A stretch of DNA of 64,000 nt from Parus major. Taxonomy: Eukaryota; Chordata; Aves; Passeriformes; Paridae. Both the position numbers and the translations under genes were made by a program. Every line of letters begins with the position of its first letter. The first letter of the stretch is position 1. The stretch spans positions 27,351,277 through 27,415,276 of the forward strand of contig NC_031771.1 in NCBI RefSeq assembly GCF_001522545.3, in the 5' to 3' direction. The notes under the pieces were generated by a model. The model was given only the letters and a program-made list of their open reading frames with translations. It had not been told where the DNA came from and did not search any database. This document shows, piece by piece, positions 46,235-59,365 of this stretch.

Positions 46235-46415
46235 AATCACAGAATTCAATGGTTTGGATTGGAAGGGACCTGAAAGATCATCTCATTCCAGTGCTCTGTC
46301 TGTGGGCAAAGACATCTTCCACTCTGAGGCAATTCAAAGCCCCATCCAACCTAGCCTTGAACACTTCTGGGCATGGGCCATGCACAAGTTCTCCAAGCTA
46401 CTCTTTCCTGAAGTT
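46235..46415 (-). mobile_element. CR1 LINE, 3' end
   Basis: AATCACAGAATTCAATGGTT, TTGGAAGGGACCTGAAAGAT and CCCATCCAACCTAGCCTTGA mark an avian CR1 3' end in reverse orientation, directly beside the LTR-like block. Confidence 0.9.
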
Positions 46416-49400
46416 AAAACTTAGTATTTAAATCAAGGAGTTTAAAAATTACTTTCAACCTCACAAGCAGCTGATACATATGTGCACACATGTTTATACT
46501 ACAAAATCTACCTGGGCACCTGAGGGCCTGCCTGTCTTCTTTGTCACTGACTCTATGTTAAAAACAGGAATACTTCATGAGAGGAATCAGCATGATCCTT
46601 TTCATCTATTGCCTATGCATTATCCATAGCACAGCAACTGCATTTCCCATCAGTGGCATTTTCTGCAGCTTTATAGTTCTGACATTTAGATGCAAAATTA
46701 ACAGTCAGCATCAACAAAGCAAAATGTATTTACCCAGCTGCTGAGAATCTTTTCCTGATAATAGAGCTGTGAGCTATGAAAGCCATTTCATGACAAAATA
46801 CAGCTGGGGACTGCATTTTGTCTTGTATCAAAACATTTTTTTATGTGTAGATGAATAATGGAAAGCAGATAAGAGAGTGATCACATGCTGATCTTTTTAT
46901 GCAGTGTTTCAAAGTTGAAATGTTTCATAAAAACTCTTTTCCCTAATGATGTGAGAGACCCATTTACATTACAACAAATTGATAAATGGATTGTGCAGTG
47001 CATTCCTTAGACATGATTGTTCCTTCTTTTCTTCTGTTTGATTGAGGTTTTTTTCAAACACATGGCTATTTACCTCATAATTTGTGTAAAATACATCAAC
47101 TGTATATCAAAATCATCTAGGGAAACACCATGCAACTCATCCACTGCTAATAAGAAGCACAGTTCACACTGACAGATGCTGATGGCTTACTGCACAGAAG
47201 TACCTAGTATAGATTTAGTGGGATTTTATCTAGGATTATCTTCTTAGTTTTGGTTCTCATTTTCTCCTTAAAATCACAAAGGATCCTTGGAAATCAGTGG
47301 GAATATACAAAAACAATTCTTCTTGTTCTAATTTGTGTGACCTGCTGCTGGAAGAATGCCCTTATAAAAGTCCTAGTTTTTTTCATATTTTTGATGCAAT
47401 CCAGTCAGTGTTCAGCTCATTGGAAAAAAAAAAGCGGGGGGGAGGGAAATCTCCAGCAATACAGTGTCCATTATACATGCTTAAGCTAACTGGAATCAGT
47501 GCCATAGCAGGCAGTGGCTTTCATATGTGCTAATCCATGTACTCAGGATATTCGGTGGATATTCACACAGTGTGATATTCACTGGTGGCCTAATTCTGCA
47601 CTACTTGTATTAGCAGCAGGACAATAATGATCTGTGAAGGAGCAATGCTGAGGGTTTTTCTAATTCTTTACTGCTGCATTATCTCAGTAAGAACACTTTT
47701 CTGGTATTGAGCTCCTGTATTTTATCTGTGCCTTAGTGCTGTGTAATGAATGCCTTTAGCCAGGTCTGGATTTAGCACAGCAAAGTTGTTAAGTGAGCAC
47801 AGAGAGGTGCTAAGTGAGCCTCCACAAAGGAGTCGAAAGGAGCCCTTGCACAATTCAGCACCTCCTCTGCATGCTATCCTAGCTGGCTTTAATCTTGCCT
47901 AATACGGATAAAAACACTGATGGAATCTGGGCTGCAGAGACTTGTACAAATCCTGTTGATAACACTGCATATGCATTTACAGCTGACCTCTGCTGGATGA
48001 GAAGCTGGCTGTCTAGAGAAAGCTACTCTCTGTTGCAGTCAAATTAAACACATAGGAAAAAAATCCAGAAAGGTACTCAAACCTCTAAATCAATGGAGTA
48101 AAACATCTGAGTATGATTGCAAGTGGGAGAATGGGGTGGTTGTGTTTTTTACTTTTGAACTGAGGCTAAGTGCATTAGTTTGAATAAAGCTGGGGTAATC
48201 CTGCAATGCCATGTAATAAGAATCCTCCCTCAAAGTTACAATGCCACCCTACTTTGGAGAGAGAATAGCCAAGTAGAGAGAAACAAAGCTAAACAACAAA
48301 ATAAAGTTAAAATTAGATGTGAGTTCCCCATCTTCAAAATGGGGAAAGAAAAGCTGCTCCCGATTTTATTTTCAGGTGGTGCCGTTCTGTCTCCATAATA
48401 ATAGTGCTGGTGTCATTAGAGAGGATTTCACTTGTTCGAAGTGTTGCCATTAATGAGTGATTCTTACGACCCATGGAGTGAAGTAGCAGCAAGTAAATAG
48501 TACCTGCCTTTTAAACAAGGGAAATGAAACTTGCAGCAAAATCCTGTGATGAACATTTAAATATAAACTGTCTAGTTTAGTACAGTACTTAGCCTCAGAA
48601 ACACTCTCCACACAGATTGGATGTTTCTTTGTTGGTTTTTTTTTTTCATTTCTGACTGAACACGCTTACTGCTGGCCAACAGAAAAAAAATTTGGTGTGA
48701 CACCCATTTTTCCAATGATCCAATGGATGAACCATACAAGCTAGTGATCTCTGATTGTTGAAACTAATCTTTCAATGTGAATGTTCAATCAGCCTGGCTT
48801 GCATATGTGGAAGTGACTGAACCATTTCTATGCTACAGGTTCTTGGATGTGCATTGGGTCTGTAGGCTTTTGTCATAGTTTCTGTTCATGGAAATTTTAG
48901 TGTTATCCTCTGGAGAAGTTTCTCTTTGGAAGATTGTTTGCATGTTTTTCCCTCTGCCTCCGTTTCTCTGTCTCATACATACATACATAATCACATGTAT
49001 AGATATAATTTTTTTTTTCTAAGATTCCTATGTCTGTAGGTTACTAAATGCCCATTATATTACACATATAAGATACAGGATACAATGCATACACCAGCCT
49101 CTGTAATAGAAATGATACTTGCAGCACTGCTCTGCTGCTGTATCATGCTGTAGATGCTGGTTTTGCACAGACACTGTGAGTGGGTTTTTGCAGTATTATG
49201 TATTGAACTAATGCTCTCATTCTAATACATACTTCTGTGGGTGGTTATTTAGTCCCATGGCTATGATTTTTTGTGAAATGGACTTTTTAAAAAATTATAT
49301 CTTCTTATCCTAAGATAAACAACTATTACATTTGGTATAATTTTGTTCTAACAGGAGAGTCTACACTAACAGACCCATAGCTGTTAATTTGCAGATGTGA

Positions 49401-52300
49401 GAATTCAGCAGTGCAAAGCTTGCCCAGTGCTATGTTCTATAATTAACTTTGTTTTCCTTTCACAGGGGACAAAAAACATAACATGTTCCATGGGGAATCA
49501 TCCAAGTGTGCCATATTTTATACTTAAGTCCCTTTTAATTTAATTTTTCTCCTACACCCTTTATTACTTGGCATCTCTCACCTACTTAGAAAGATTTGCC
49601 AAAGTAGAATATATTTTTCAAGAGTAGAGATGTGTACTTAGAAACCAAATTTCAGATATCCATATTCTTTCTCCTGTCTTTCCATGGAGTGAGAAAAGAT
49701 TTAATGGTGTGCTAAAGGTTCTTGTGATGTCCACACTCTCTAAAGTTACATGGGGATGATGACAAAATGTACAGCCTATTAAGGAAGACTGGTGGGATAT
49801 ACATGCAGCTCAAAGGCTGCAGGTTTTGTCAGATGTGAGTTCTCTCTAAGGCTGAGGATAGTCAAGTCTAAATGTAATTTTCTAGGAAATACTGTCAGAA
49901 TCTGGGTTGAAGTCTTTGAACAAAGTATAATTCTTTTCTAGGTTAGAGGTGGTAATCAGACTGAGAAAGGAACTAAATTGTAAAATTTTTGGTCCTGCAC
50001 ATGAAAGGGACCACTCAGGTTTACACAATTAATATAAGAACATACCCAGGCTCTAAGCAAACATTCCTTTCTTCATTAACCATGACAACAGAGTGTCTCC
50101 CAAGTTACCCCCAGACAGCAGAGATCCCAGTTACTAGAGGAAGCCTCTAAGTAATTTTTCTGAGAGATTTGAAAAAACCTTTCTTTAAGAAAAACAAAAA
50201 TTTTCAAGCTGGTTAGCACTTAAAACAAAATGGAGGTGTTATTTAATCAATTTCTCAAATAACGTGTAATTAAAAGAGTATTCTGACAAGTACATTTTCG
50301 CTGCTATCACATTACTGGTAATTGGCTGTGGTTCACAGAGAAACCAAGTTTATGCAAGTCATAATTTCTCCAGTGCTTTTTGTTCTGAACTGAAATGATG
50401 ACAAGGTGCAGCTGATGCACAAGAACTTTACCTGTATTAAATAATAACACTGTTTTTATGAATCAGCAAAGTCCAAAAAAATCCAAATTTGCCTAAGTCT
50501 TACTGCCTTTTGGCAAATTTAGGTATCTGCCCCTACACCACAGGATGTCAGAGTGTATTACTGAGATCATGTGAACCTAAGAACAGATCACTTACCATTA
50601 CCATTAGATGTTTCCACTGTTTCCTTCTTCTTCCATGCAGGGTTTTAGATCTTTCAACCAGCAGTGTCCTTCCTTTTTTTCTTACTAAACTTGACCTTTC
50701 TCCCAGGAACTGAACTTCAGAGGGATTAAAGAAATTATGCCTTTGTAGAATTAATCAGGCACATTTGATTAGATTCTGCTGCCTTTCCAAATTCATGACG
50801 AGTTTTTAACTTATATTTTGCTTTAAAAATCAAGTCCCTCAACACTTTTCAACTCTTTCATTAATGAACCACACACACTCACACATACACAATAACATTT
50901 CTCAGATCTGAAAGGTGAATTTTTAATTGACTTTTTATTCACCTGTCACACAAGATTGCTGTGCAGTATATTCATAACTTGTATTTCTTTGCAGAATGGC
51001 CTTCTTTAGAAATACACACAGGGATTGGAAGGAAGGAATACATCATTCTTTAAAAACATCCTCAGAGGCAAAACAACTGTCTTTCTGGATTTAGACAGTG
51101 AGAAATGGAACCACTTATTCTATCTCTTTAACAATAAAAGTTTTGTTTAATTCCATTCTATTTATACTAGCAAAACTTAATATTGGATCTTGGTTTGGTT
51201 TTCCATTTTGGTCTTTATTGGGGACTTACATGGGTAATAAGGGGCTACAGACATAAGCTGTGATTCAGGTACTCCTGTGAATTTTAGTATTTCACTAGTT
51301 GAACACTTTTCACCACTGTCCATGTCATTTACTACAGTTGAGGTAATAAAATTTTATGATTATCCAGTTCTGCATCAAAGGTCTGTCTACTTCAACATCC
51401 CATGCCAGCACCAAAAGAACATGGCAAGCCTATAGTGGTATTTCCATGGACAGTTTTCTCACCCTGTAGCTGTGTGTTGCTGAGAAGGTTTCTGAGTTAT
51501 GAGTAACAGCTTTCTATTTATATTTAATAGCCCTCAGTGGATTCTTGTGCTAATGATTTGTGTGTGGAGTGACTCTTGGCCTGCAACCCACACTGGTCTT
51601 TCAGATCTTGCTGTGTATACCAAGTCCACTTACACTTGCAAGGAAGCAAGTTTCTGTGGAAGTTTAGGAGAACAGAAACACTTCTTGCTGACTACCCACA
51701 GAAAACTAGAGAAACTTTATCCCTTAAAATTATTATTAAATACATTGTGATTTAAGCACATTTTCAATTAATTCTCTGCTACCTCTGGAAGATAATTTTA
51801 CTCTTTAAGTGTTAAAAATATATAGTTGAATTTCAGCACCTATCTAGCAAAGTAGTTGCAAAAGGAAGGAAGAGATCCCGAACAGGACTAAAAACTCAGG
51901 ACACAAAAATCAATACCTTTCTTTTTCGAATCCTTTTGAATTTTTTCCTATAAAGGGTTTTTATTTTAATGTGACCACAAACTGAATTGAAATGGAAGAC
52001 AGATATGAGAATGAAAAACAGAAATTAGTTTTTTACAGATATAAATTCCTCTACTTGCTCCAGATACAGACAATCCCATATTTATCTTACACTGTTGTGA
52101 TCTGTCCTCACACATTTTGCTTTAATCCAAGATTACAGCATGTAAACCTTCTCACATGGAATGCAGTGAGACAAAGCTCTAATGGCAGTGAGATCCTTAC
52201 TGAGCATTTCTGATCCCTGGTCAGATGCAAATCACAAAACCACACTTGGGACAAATGCTGATATTTTATTTTCAGCCACTGGAAACTCTTGTACTTTTAG

Positions 52301-52376
52301 TTTGTGGGGTTTGTTTTGGTTTTTGTTTTTTTGGTGGTTTGTATTTTTGTGGGTTTTTGTGGGTTTTGTTTGTTTG
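52301..52376. repeat. G/T-only low-complexity tract
   Basis: 76 bases of G and T with a single A near 52342, made of TTTG, GGTTTTTG and TTTGTGGG units. Same class as the A/C tracts, opposite strand. Confidence 0.85.
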
Positions 52377-54289
52377 ATTTTGCTCATTGTAAACATGCAA
52401 ATATTTTGTCTACTCTGAACACTAAAGAGTTAAAGATACATGACTCATCTTTGCTGTCTCATCCATCCTGGTGAAACAACCTTTGAAACTTCAAGTGGAG
52501 GAGAAGCTTGTCATCCTACCCTAAGTCCTCTTCTAAGAGTAAATGCTACCACTTAAAAATACCAGTAACCCAGACTGCTTTTCATCAATTTGCAATTAAG
52601 CAACAGCAATCAGTAAGGCGTTGCTTTCCCATCCTGAGAGCATCTAGGGAAGACTATTCCTGGCTTCCAGCTGCTTCAGGAAAGCCCACCTGGTGTGCTG
52701 TAGTTCTCCCCGGAGTTCTCCCTCTACCTAGGAGGCACTGCAGGGAGGAAAATGCTGTGTTGCACACAGTCTCAAACTGTGTCGCCTCCTCCTCTCCATC
52801 TGTGCTGAGGACCTGCAGCAAGCCTTCAGAGCCCTTTTCCTCGATGTGCAGAAAACAATTGCATAAATGGCTGATAAGGCAGGAATCCTTTTGTGGCCTA
52901 GTCTGTTAATTAGAATCATTAATTGTAGGGTTACTGATTAATTAATTGGGAATGATCTGGCACAGCAGAATTCAGTCTCCAGCTAAGTTTTCATGGCAAA
53001 GATTTTGATTGATGAAATCAGAATAATCTATCTTATTCACAAAGCATCAATTATCTTAGTTAATAAAATACGTATAAACTGTGACTATCACTGCAAGTAT
53101 AAACTGGTGTCTGTATTACCATCTTTAAAATGTTGTTTTCAAAAGTTCTTCATGTTATCTGTTTCACCAACAATCATCCTGGATCATTTATACTAATGCC
53201 ATCACCACTTCTTTATTATCTGATGTGTTTTACTGTAATTCCCTAATTTCTAGAGTTCCATCTTTCCTATAAGCTATACACAAAATACAGTTCCAATTGA
53301 AACTGGAATCAGGCTGCTATTACTATTAAGATGCTGCATTTGCACAGGAAAGTTCTCAATTTGTTTTGACATTCATCCTACTCCCAGATTTTAGTTTCAT
53401 TTTACTCCTGAAATTCTGGCAAGTCTAGGATTTTTCAAGTACGTGGAGCCTGAAAGTTCAGTGCTAAGAGTCCTAGACATTGCCCTTGGCTTTTAAGCCT
53501 TGTCTTGTATTAGTCGATGCTTTTGTTAAGTTGCTTGCTGTTGTCCATACTGAAGACCTCTTGAACACATTCAGCAGTCAAACTTTGGGGCTTTTTAAGT
53601 GTTAACAGTTGGGGACTGATATTAAATATAATCTCTTTTCTGTGAGAAGGGACACTGGTTAATCGATCTTAACAAAGGTGATAAAAGCTAGCTGAAAAAC
53701 TTAGAATCGTTCAAGTAAACTCTCTTGTGTGTTTTAAAACGTATTTGGAAGAGTGTTTAGTAATTGATACAACTTTTAAATATCATCATTGTGGTCTGTT
53801 TTCTATTTAAATCTGATGTAACATCAACCTGGCCTAATTTGGATGCTGGCTCTTTTTTCGAGCAGCTGTTTGGACTATATAGGTTCTGGGAATTCCTTCT
53901 AAGCTTAATCATTGCATTATATTACCCATTTTGATTTTGCATGAATATGATAGCATTAATTGCATTAAGCCTATTTATGATGCAGAGTAGTCTAAGCTCA
54001 GAGTTGAAGACAGAAGCAAGAATTATTGCTTCGACAAAAGATGACTCCTTTTGCTTCACTAAATCCTTTGTTCTGCTAAAAAATAGGGCCATTTCTATTA
54101 TCTGTTCACTTTGAAGGTTATTCCATGAATGTAAGCAGAAAATCTGTAGAAGAAATGAACACTGACATGAACAAGGATGACAGGGCAATGTGGCCTGACA
54201 AGTTTTTGGAGTTGCAGTTATTTTTTTTGTGGACAAGTTTGTGCAAATGAACTCTTTTTTTCTACATGTGTGACCATTATTTAAAAGTA

Positions 54290-54319
54290 TTTGTTTTTTT
54301 GTTTTTTTTGGTTTTTTTT
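54290..54319. repeat. G/T-only low-complexity tract
   Basis: Thirty bases of T runs broken by G or GG, ending at a CAG. Confidence 0.8.
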
Positions 54320-57300
54320 CAGAAAAAATCAGATTGTAAATGGTTAGCAAAAGATTTATATTGAATGCTCACTCTTAGCGGTCAGTCAAGTAAGAGGGGA
54401 CAGAGATTACTGGTTACTTTTTAATCTATTTAGCCAGTTCTTTAGACATTCTTAAAAGCATTTTCTAGAAAATATTATCTAAACTTCTTTGTATATTTAG
54501 GCTTAGCCCCATGAACTCAACATCTGCAGCTCTTTGCAGTAAAAGTCTTTAATACCATTGTTCTCCAGAAAGATACACAATTTATGTCATGACTGCAATG
54601 GGTGTCTGTACTTTAATCTTCTTGTTGGGTTTATGATTCACATAGAATAAGTAATAGACAAATATAATCATGTCAGACATGGACATTTTATGAGAAACAC
54701 AAAACCTTTAAGAACATTGCACTCACTTGAGAGAACATCATAAAAGAAAAATAATCTAGTATATAGAATACTGTTAATAGAATTGCAAACAGAAATGTTT
54801 AAAGCACATTTAAGTGCCAGTTTCCAAGACCTGTTTATATCAACATTATCTGTGCCTTTTTGTCTGGTATTTCACTTGTATCTCCTTTACACATTTTGCT
54901 ACTTGCTGCAGATTACACTAAGAAGGCAACGAGGGTCAAGGTTTAAAAACTTCCTCAGCTGCTTTACTGAGGCACCCCATGTTTTTTTCCTAAGGCACTT
55001 ATTTTCAGAGCCCAGCTACAGTTTGTTTTTTTTTTTTCCCCAGGGTACTATTTGTGATTCTTCTTTTAATGGAGAAAATACAAGAGTAAAAGAGGTGACT
55101 TTCTGAGTACAGAAGTAATATGGAATCTCTCCTCCAGAAGTTAAGGGTGAGTCAAATTCACAAACTGTGAGTCTACATGCCTTTGTAGGTTTTGGAGGGG
55201 AAGAGGAGAATTTCAGGGAGGGGACGAGGGCTGGAGATAGACTTTTTTCTCATGACAAAATAAGAGTGCAGAAAGGATACATGGTCACTAGTAAAAGCAT
55301 GGAAATGCTCTTTGCTCCTACACTCTGCATATGAAAGAAACCTAATGAAAGCTCAGATCTGCACCTCAATGGACAAATAAAATGCTATGATATTTACTTT
55401 TTGAATGCTCAGCTACTGATGGGCATACTTGTTAATATTTTTGGGAGTGTTTCTAAGAGCCATGTGTTTAAAATACAATCTAAGGAAACAAAATCATTTT
55501 TGGCAGAGCTCATTGTGGTCCGATGTATGCACAAAATATTAAATCTACTCAATTATTTGCATTAATAAATAGACTATGTGCTTGAGTCTTAAAAGTTGCA
55601 TGATAAATTAAATAGCATTAACTGATTTGGAATGGACCCTGATCTGTGACAGGTGGCATTAGTGTAGAGCTGCTTGGGGGTTTTTATATTGGGTTTTTGT
55701 CCTGAAAGGTTTCTAAGGACATTTTGGGGGAAAAAAGTAGAGAACAGAGGAGAAGGAAATTGATTTATTTTCAATAAAAAATTGGGAGCACAGGTGTGTA
55801 ATGACTGGTTTAATTACAAAAGTATCTGTTTCAGAACATCTGTATCAACTTAAGTAAAAATGAACCAGCTGGAAAAAATTGAATCAGCATGAATCATACA
55901 TCCAAAAGGTCACTGATCTAAAAATATACATCCCAAGAAAAAGATAAAAAAGTGTGTATGCAATCCAAAATTTTCAAGTAAAAATTAAAATCCTTCTAAA
56001 CATTCTAAACTTAGGACATTAATTAATTTGAAAGTAATTTGGGAAGAGGCAAAAAGCCACCCTGTGATGTCACTTTCATTATATGGAACACAGCTAAGAA
56101 GATAAAAGAAGATCATGCAGAGCTCCGGAGAAGATTAAGCCTCTTTATCTCTCTGTGGGATGAGGGAGAGTATAAACACAGGTAGTATTTTGTGTTCAGA
56201 GAAGACGCAGGAACTCTGAATAACTGAGTTTTAATGTGCACTTGTACCACTGAAGTGCACTGAAGCATAACAGGAGATGCACACAGGTGCCAAGGATCAT
56301 TAAGTCACCCCAGTCAGTCAAAATTAGAAAGCTTATCAAGTAAAACTAAGTCACTCTTCTTAATAAAGTTTCAAGTATATATTTTGGGAGGAGGAGCAAA
56401 ACAAAGTTTAGTTGGATACTGTACCTTCTTGCCACAGCTTTACAAGAAGGGAAAAATAAAGCATAAGTGTGTGGTAGGAAAGAGAATTCTGTGCCGGTAC
56501 TTTTAAAATCAAAGCCTTAATAGCAAAGCCTAGATGTTCCAAGAACAGATTGTACAGCATTTTGTCAAAAGTGGCTTGTATATATGTGCATACCAGAAAT
56601 TTCACTAAGGATGCTAATTTGCCTTTCTTTTTCCTGTGGTAAAATCTCATGACAACAACAAGCACTGGCAGAAGCAGAGACTGAGATGCCACTTTCTGGC
56701 TGAACAAAGATTGGACAGAGGGCTCACAGGGAAATGAAATATGCATTGTCCCATAGAACTTTTTCTAGAAAATACGGCTCTTGTTTAATTTTATCAGTAA
56801 ACAACCCCTTATTTCCTTAGCCATCTAATTACAGCAAAAGGGGCAGATGGGTTCAGACTAAGCTGTTGTCAATAATATGTCATTAAATTCAAAGGAATAC
56901 GACTGATTTGCACTAATACCTGTAGCAGGCGCAGTATATTTACAGAAAGGTTTGATAATTTTTCTCCTGTCTGCCAATTGCCTTGGGTCTGTTTTAAAAT
57001 CTCATGTATATGCATCTCCCTCTCCTTTCTTTGTATCTCATAATAACCCATTGTGGGGGCACCTCCTGTGTAATACCACTTCTTAACTGCAGAAATCCTT
57101 AATGGGTTTAATGAGTTTCTCTTACTTCTTGGAGTGTCCATTTCTGCTTGATGTCAGGGGGTAACCTGGTAAGTTTATTGATTTCATTATTTTCATTTTT
57201 TTTAAAGAGAGGTGGGAGGGCACATAGAAGGAGGAACTATTGCCATAAAAACTCTTTGGGGTGATAGAGATTAAGGGACTTTGCACCACTTTTTAAAGAT

Positions 57301-59207
57301 GGATAAATTCCAAGTTTATTTAATTTCCCCTGGCAGTCCTTTTCACTGCCTCATCTCCTTGACTGTGGGCTATCAACACAGTTGTAAATCCGAGATTAGA
57401 CTGGGGGGTGAATCACTGCACCAGCAAGCAGGAAACAAAATAGAAGCAGAAGGTCAAGCAGAGGACAGTTGCTTTACAAAGAGGAAGGATGGTGGTAGAG
57501 TACACCAGAACACTGAATGGAGGAGCAATAGAAGGAAAGTTGAAAATAACACTGTTTTGAGATAATAAAAGGCTCAATTTAGCATCTGCTTCAGTGAAGT
57601 TGTGGTAGACATTAACATGCTTGGTGGAGACAGAGAAGATACTTGCAGATTAATCAGGGTCGAGTAATAATTATATTTAATGGATGTTTGCCCTGTCAAC
57701 TAATCCAAAAGAATGAAACAGTGTTTTAAGAAATAAAGCAAATTATCAACCAATAAAATGTTGATTTCCCAACTGTTTAGAGTATTTACTGAATGGTTTT
57801 TAAAGCATGGGAAACCAGTGTGATGTGATTGTTTTTCTATTATTTCTAGTTTTCTCAAAAATAAAACACTTGAATTATTTTGTGTTATGTCTTCATAACA
57901 CAAAATGTCTTTCCAATACAAAGCACAGCATTAGAGGATCGATCATGATCTGCAGCACAGTAAACAATTCTTTTTTCTGCTTTTACTTTTGGACTTTGAT
58001 TTTTTTTTCAATAATTTTTATAACAGTTTCTCAAGCTTAGCTTGCACTGTAAAGTTTCTGTCAAAGTTCTTGCTGATTAAACCAGCTTTCTGTCTCCATA
58101 GCAAAACTGCCCCTGCAAATGACAAAATTCTTCATTCAACAAGGATAAGAAACAACAGTTTCACGTTAAATGAAGAAAAACAAAGGATAATTTAGTGCTT
58201 CTCTCCAAAACATAACTGGTCTGGCTACCAAAAAAGTTCCAACCTTGTTTGGATTGCCACTGGCAAAAGTGAGAGAGGACACCATTTCAGACTGAAAAGG
58301 ACACTGGCAGCACCTAGTAATGATGAATTTATTCAGGAGAGGAAAAGGGACTCTTCAGATAACCAGGAGACTTTAAATCAAAGAAATGTGGGCTGGTGCA
58401 TAGAATCCATGGCTAGAATCCACATTCACGTCATGAGCAAGCCATCAACAGTCAGCAGCCAGTGCTCATCTTCACCTACTTTCAGTAGTTTGGTGCCACT
58501 CTGGCAGCTCTTTCTCTTCTCACAAACACCTCTCCAGAGGCTCTCACGAGTGTCTTCATGTTTGTGATGTCTCAAATTGTGGAGCAGCCCCAAAGTAAAT
58601 ATAACCCTTTTCAAATTTTCACCAAGATAATTTTTTTCCTCCCTTGATATTTTATTCAATGTGCATATTTGCCTTTTTCAGAGTCAGTCTCCTACTAATA
58701 GAACCTTGATTAGAAAATCAGAAGAAGCGGGGTAGCTTACATCTCCATTCTCAAGTTTAATTAGTAGGAAGTGGGTGCATGAAATGAGGTCTAAGAGGCT
58801 TGTGTCCAAGAAAAAAGACAAAGGGTTAATGCACAACATGGCTGAAAAAAAAGCAGAAAGTACAGGGTAAGTATTAGAGGAATGGTGAAAGCTGTAGGAG
58901 GTCTAGGAAGTGTGTAACAGGCCTTTCATGAATAAGACAACTAGAAGGAAACATAGAGTGGGACAAAATACACATATTAGTGTTAAACTGAAGTGTTAAT
59001 ATTCAAGTCTATGAGTGCTGAAGGGTATTGCTGCTCACACATTATCACAATTTAACTTCCCTTTCAAATCATAAACAAGTTAATGAGTATGACATTCCTA
59101 TTTATACATATTTACAGGCTCTTACTGTCTGCTCCACTCACACTGTTCATAACAGGCATTTGAGAGTTATGAAAAATCCAAAGCCAAGACAATTACGGAA
59201 ACAACTG

Positions 59208-59365
59208 CGCAAGGAAGTGGTGGAATCATCATCTGGAAGTGTTCAAAAGGCCTGTGGATTGGGCACTCTGGGACAAGTGAATATGGTGGTCCTGGATTAA
59301 TGTTTGGCCTTGATGATCTTAGAGGTCTTTTAAAACCTAAACAATTCCGTGATTCTATGATTCTA
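59208..59365 (+). mobile_element. CR1 LINE, 3' end
   Basis: GAAGTGGTGGAATCATCATC, TGGAAGTGTTCAAAAGGCCT and TTGATGATCTTAGAGGTC lead to the tail GTGATTCTATGATTCT (59349-59364). This is the canonical avian CR1 3' end in plus orientation, truncated at its 5' side. Confidence 0.9.

Larger units (their letters stand above)
46416..59207. other. Long non-coding stretch
   Basis: No supportable exon in nearly 13 kb. Open frames of up to 142 codons (52508-52909 plus, 53922-54350 minus) lack homology and flanking splice logic. G/T-only tracts lie at 52301-52376 and 54290-54319. A purine run (AAAAAAAAAAGCGGGGGGGA) lies near 47427-47447. Confidence 0.55.

Noticed and set aside
52508..52909. 133-codon plus-strand open frame
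   Set aside because: No homology, no splice or promoter context, and composition resembles chance translation of non-coding DNA.
53922..54350. 142-codon minus-strand open frame
   Set aside because: Its start runs through the G/T-only tract, giving an artificial Lys/Pro-rich beginning, and the rest has no recognisable domain.
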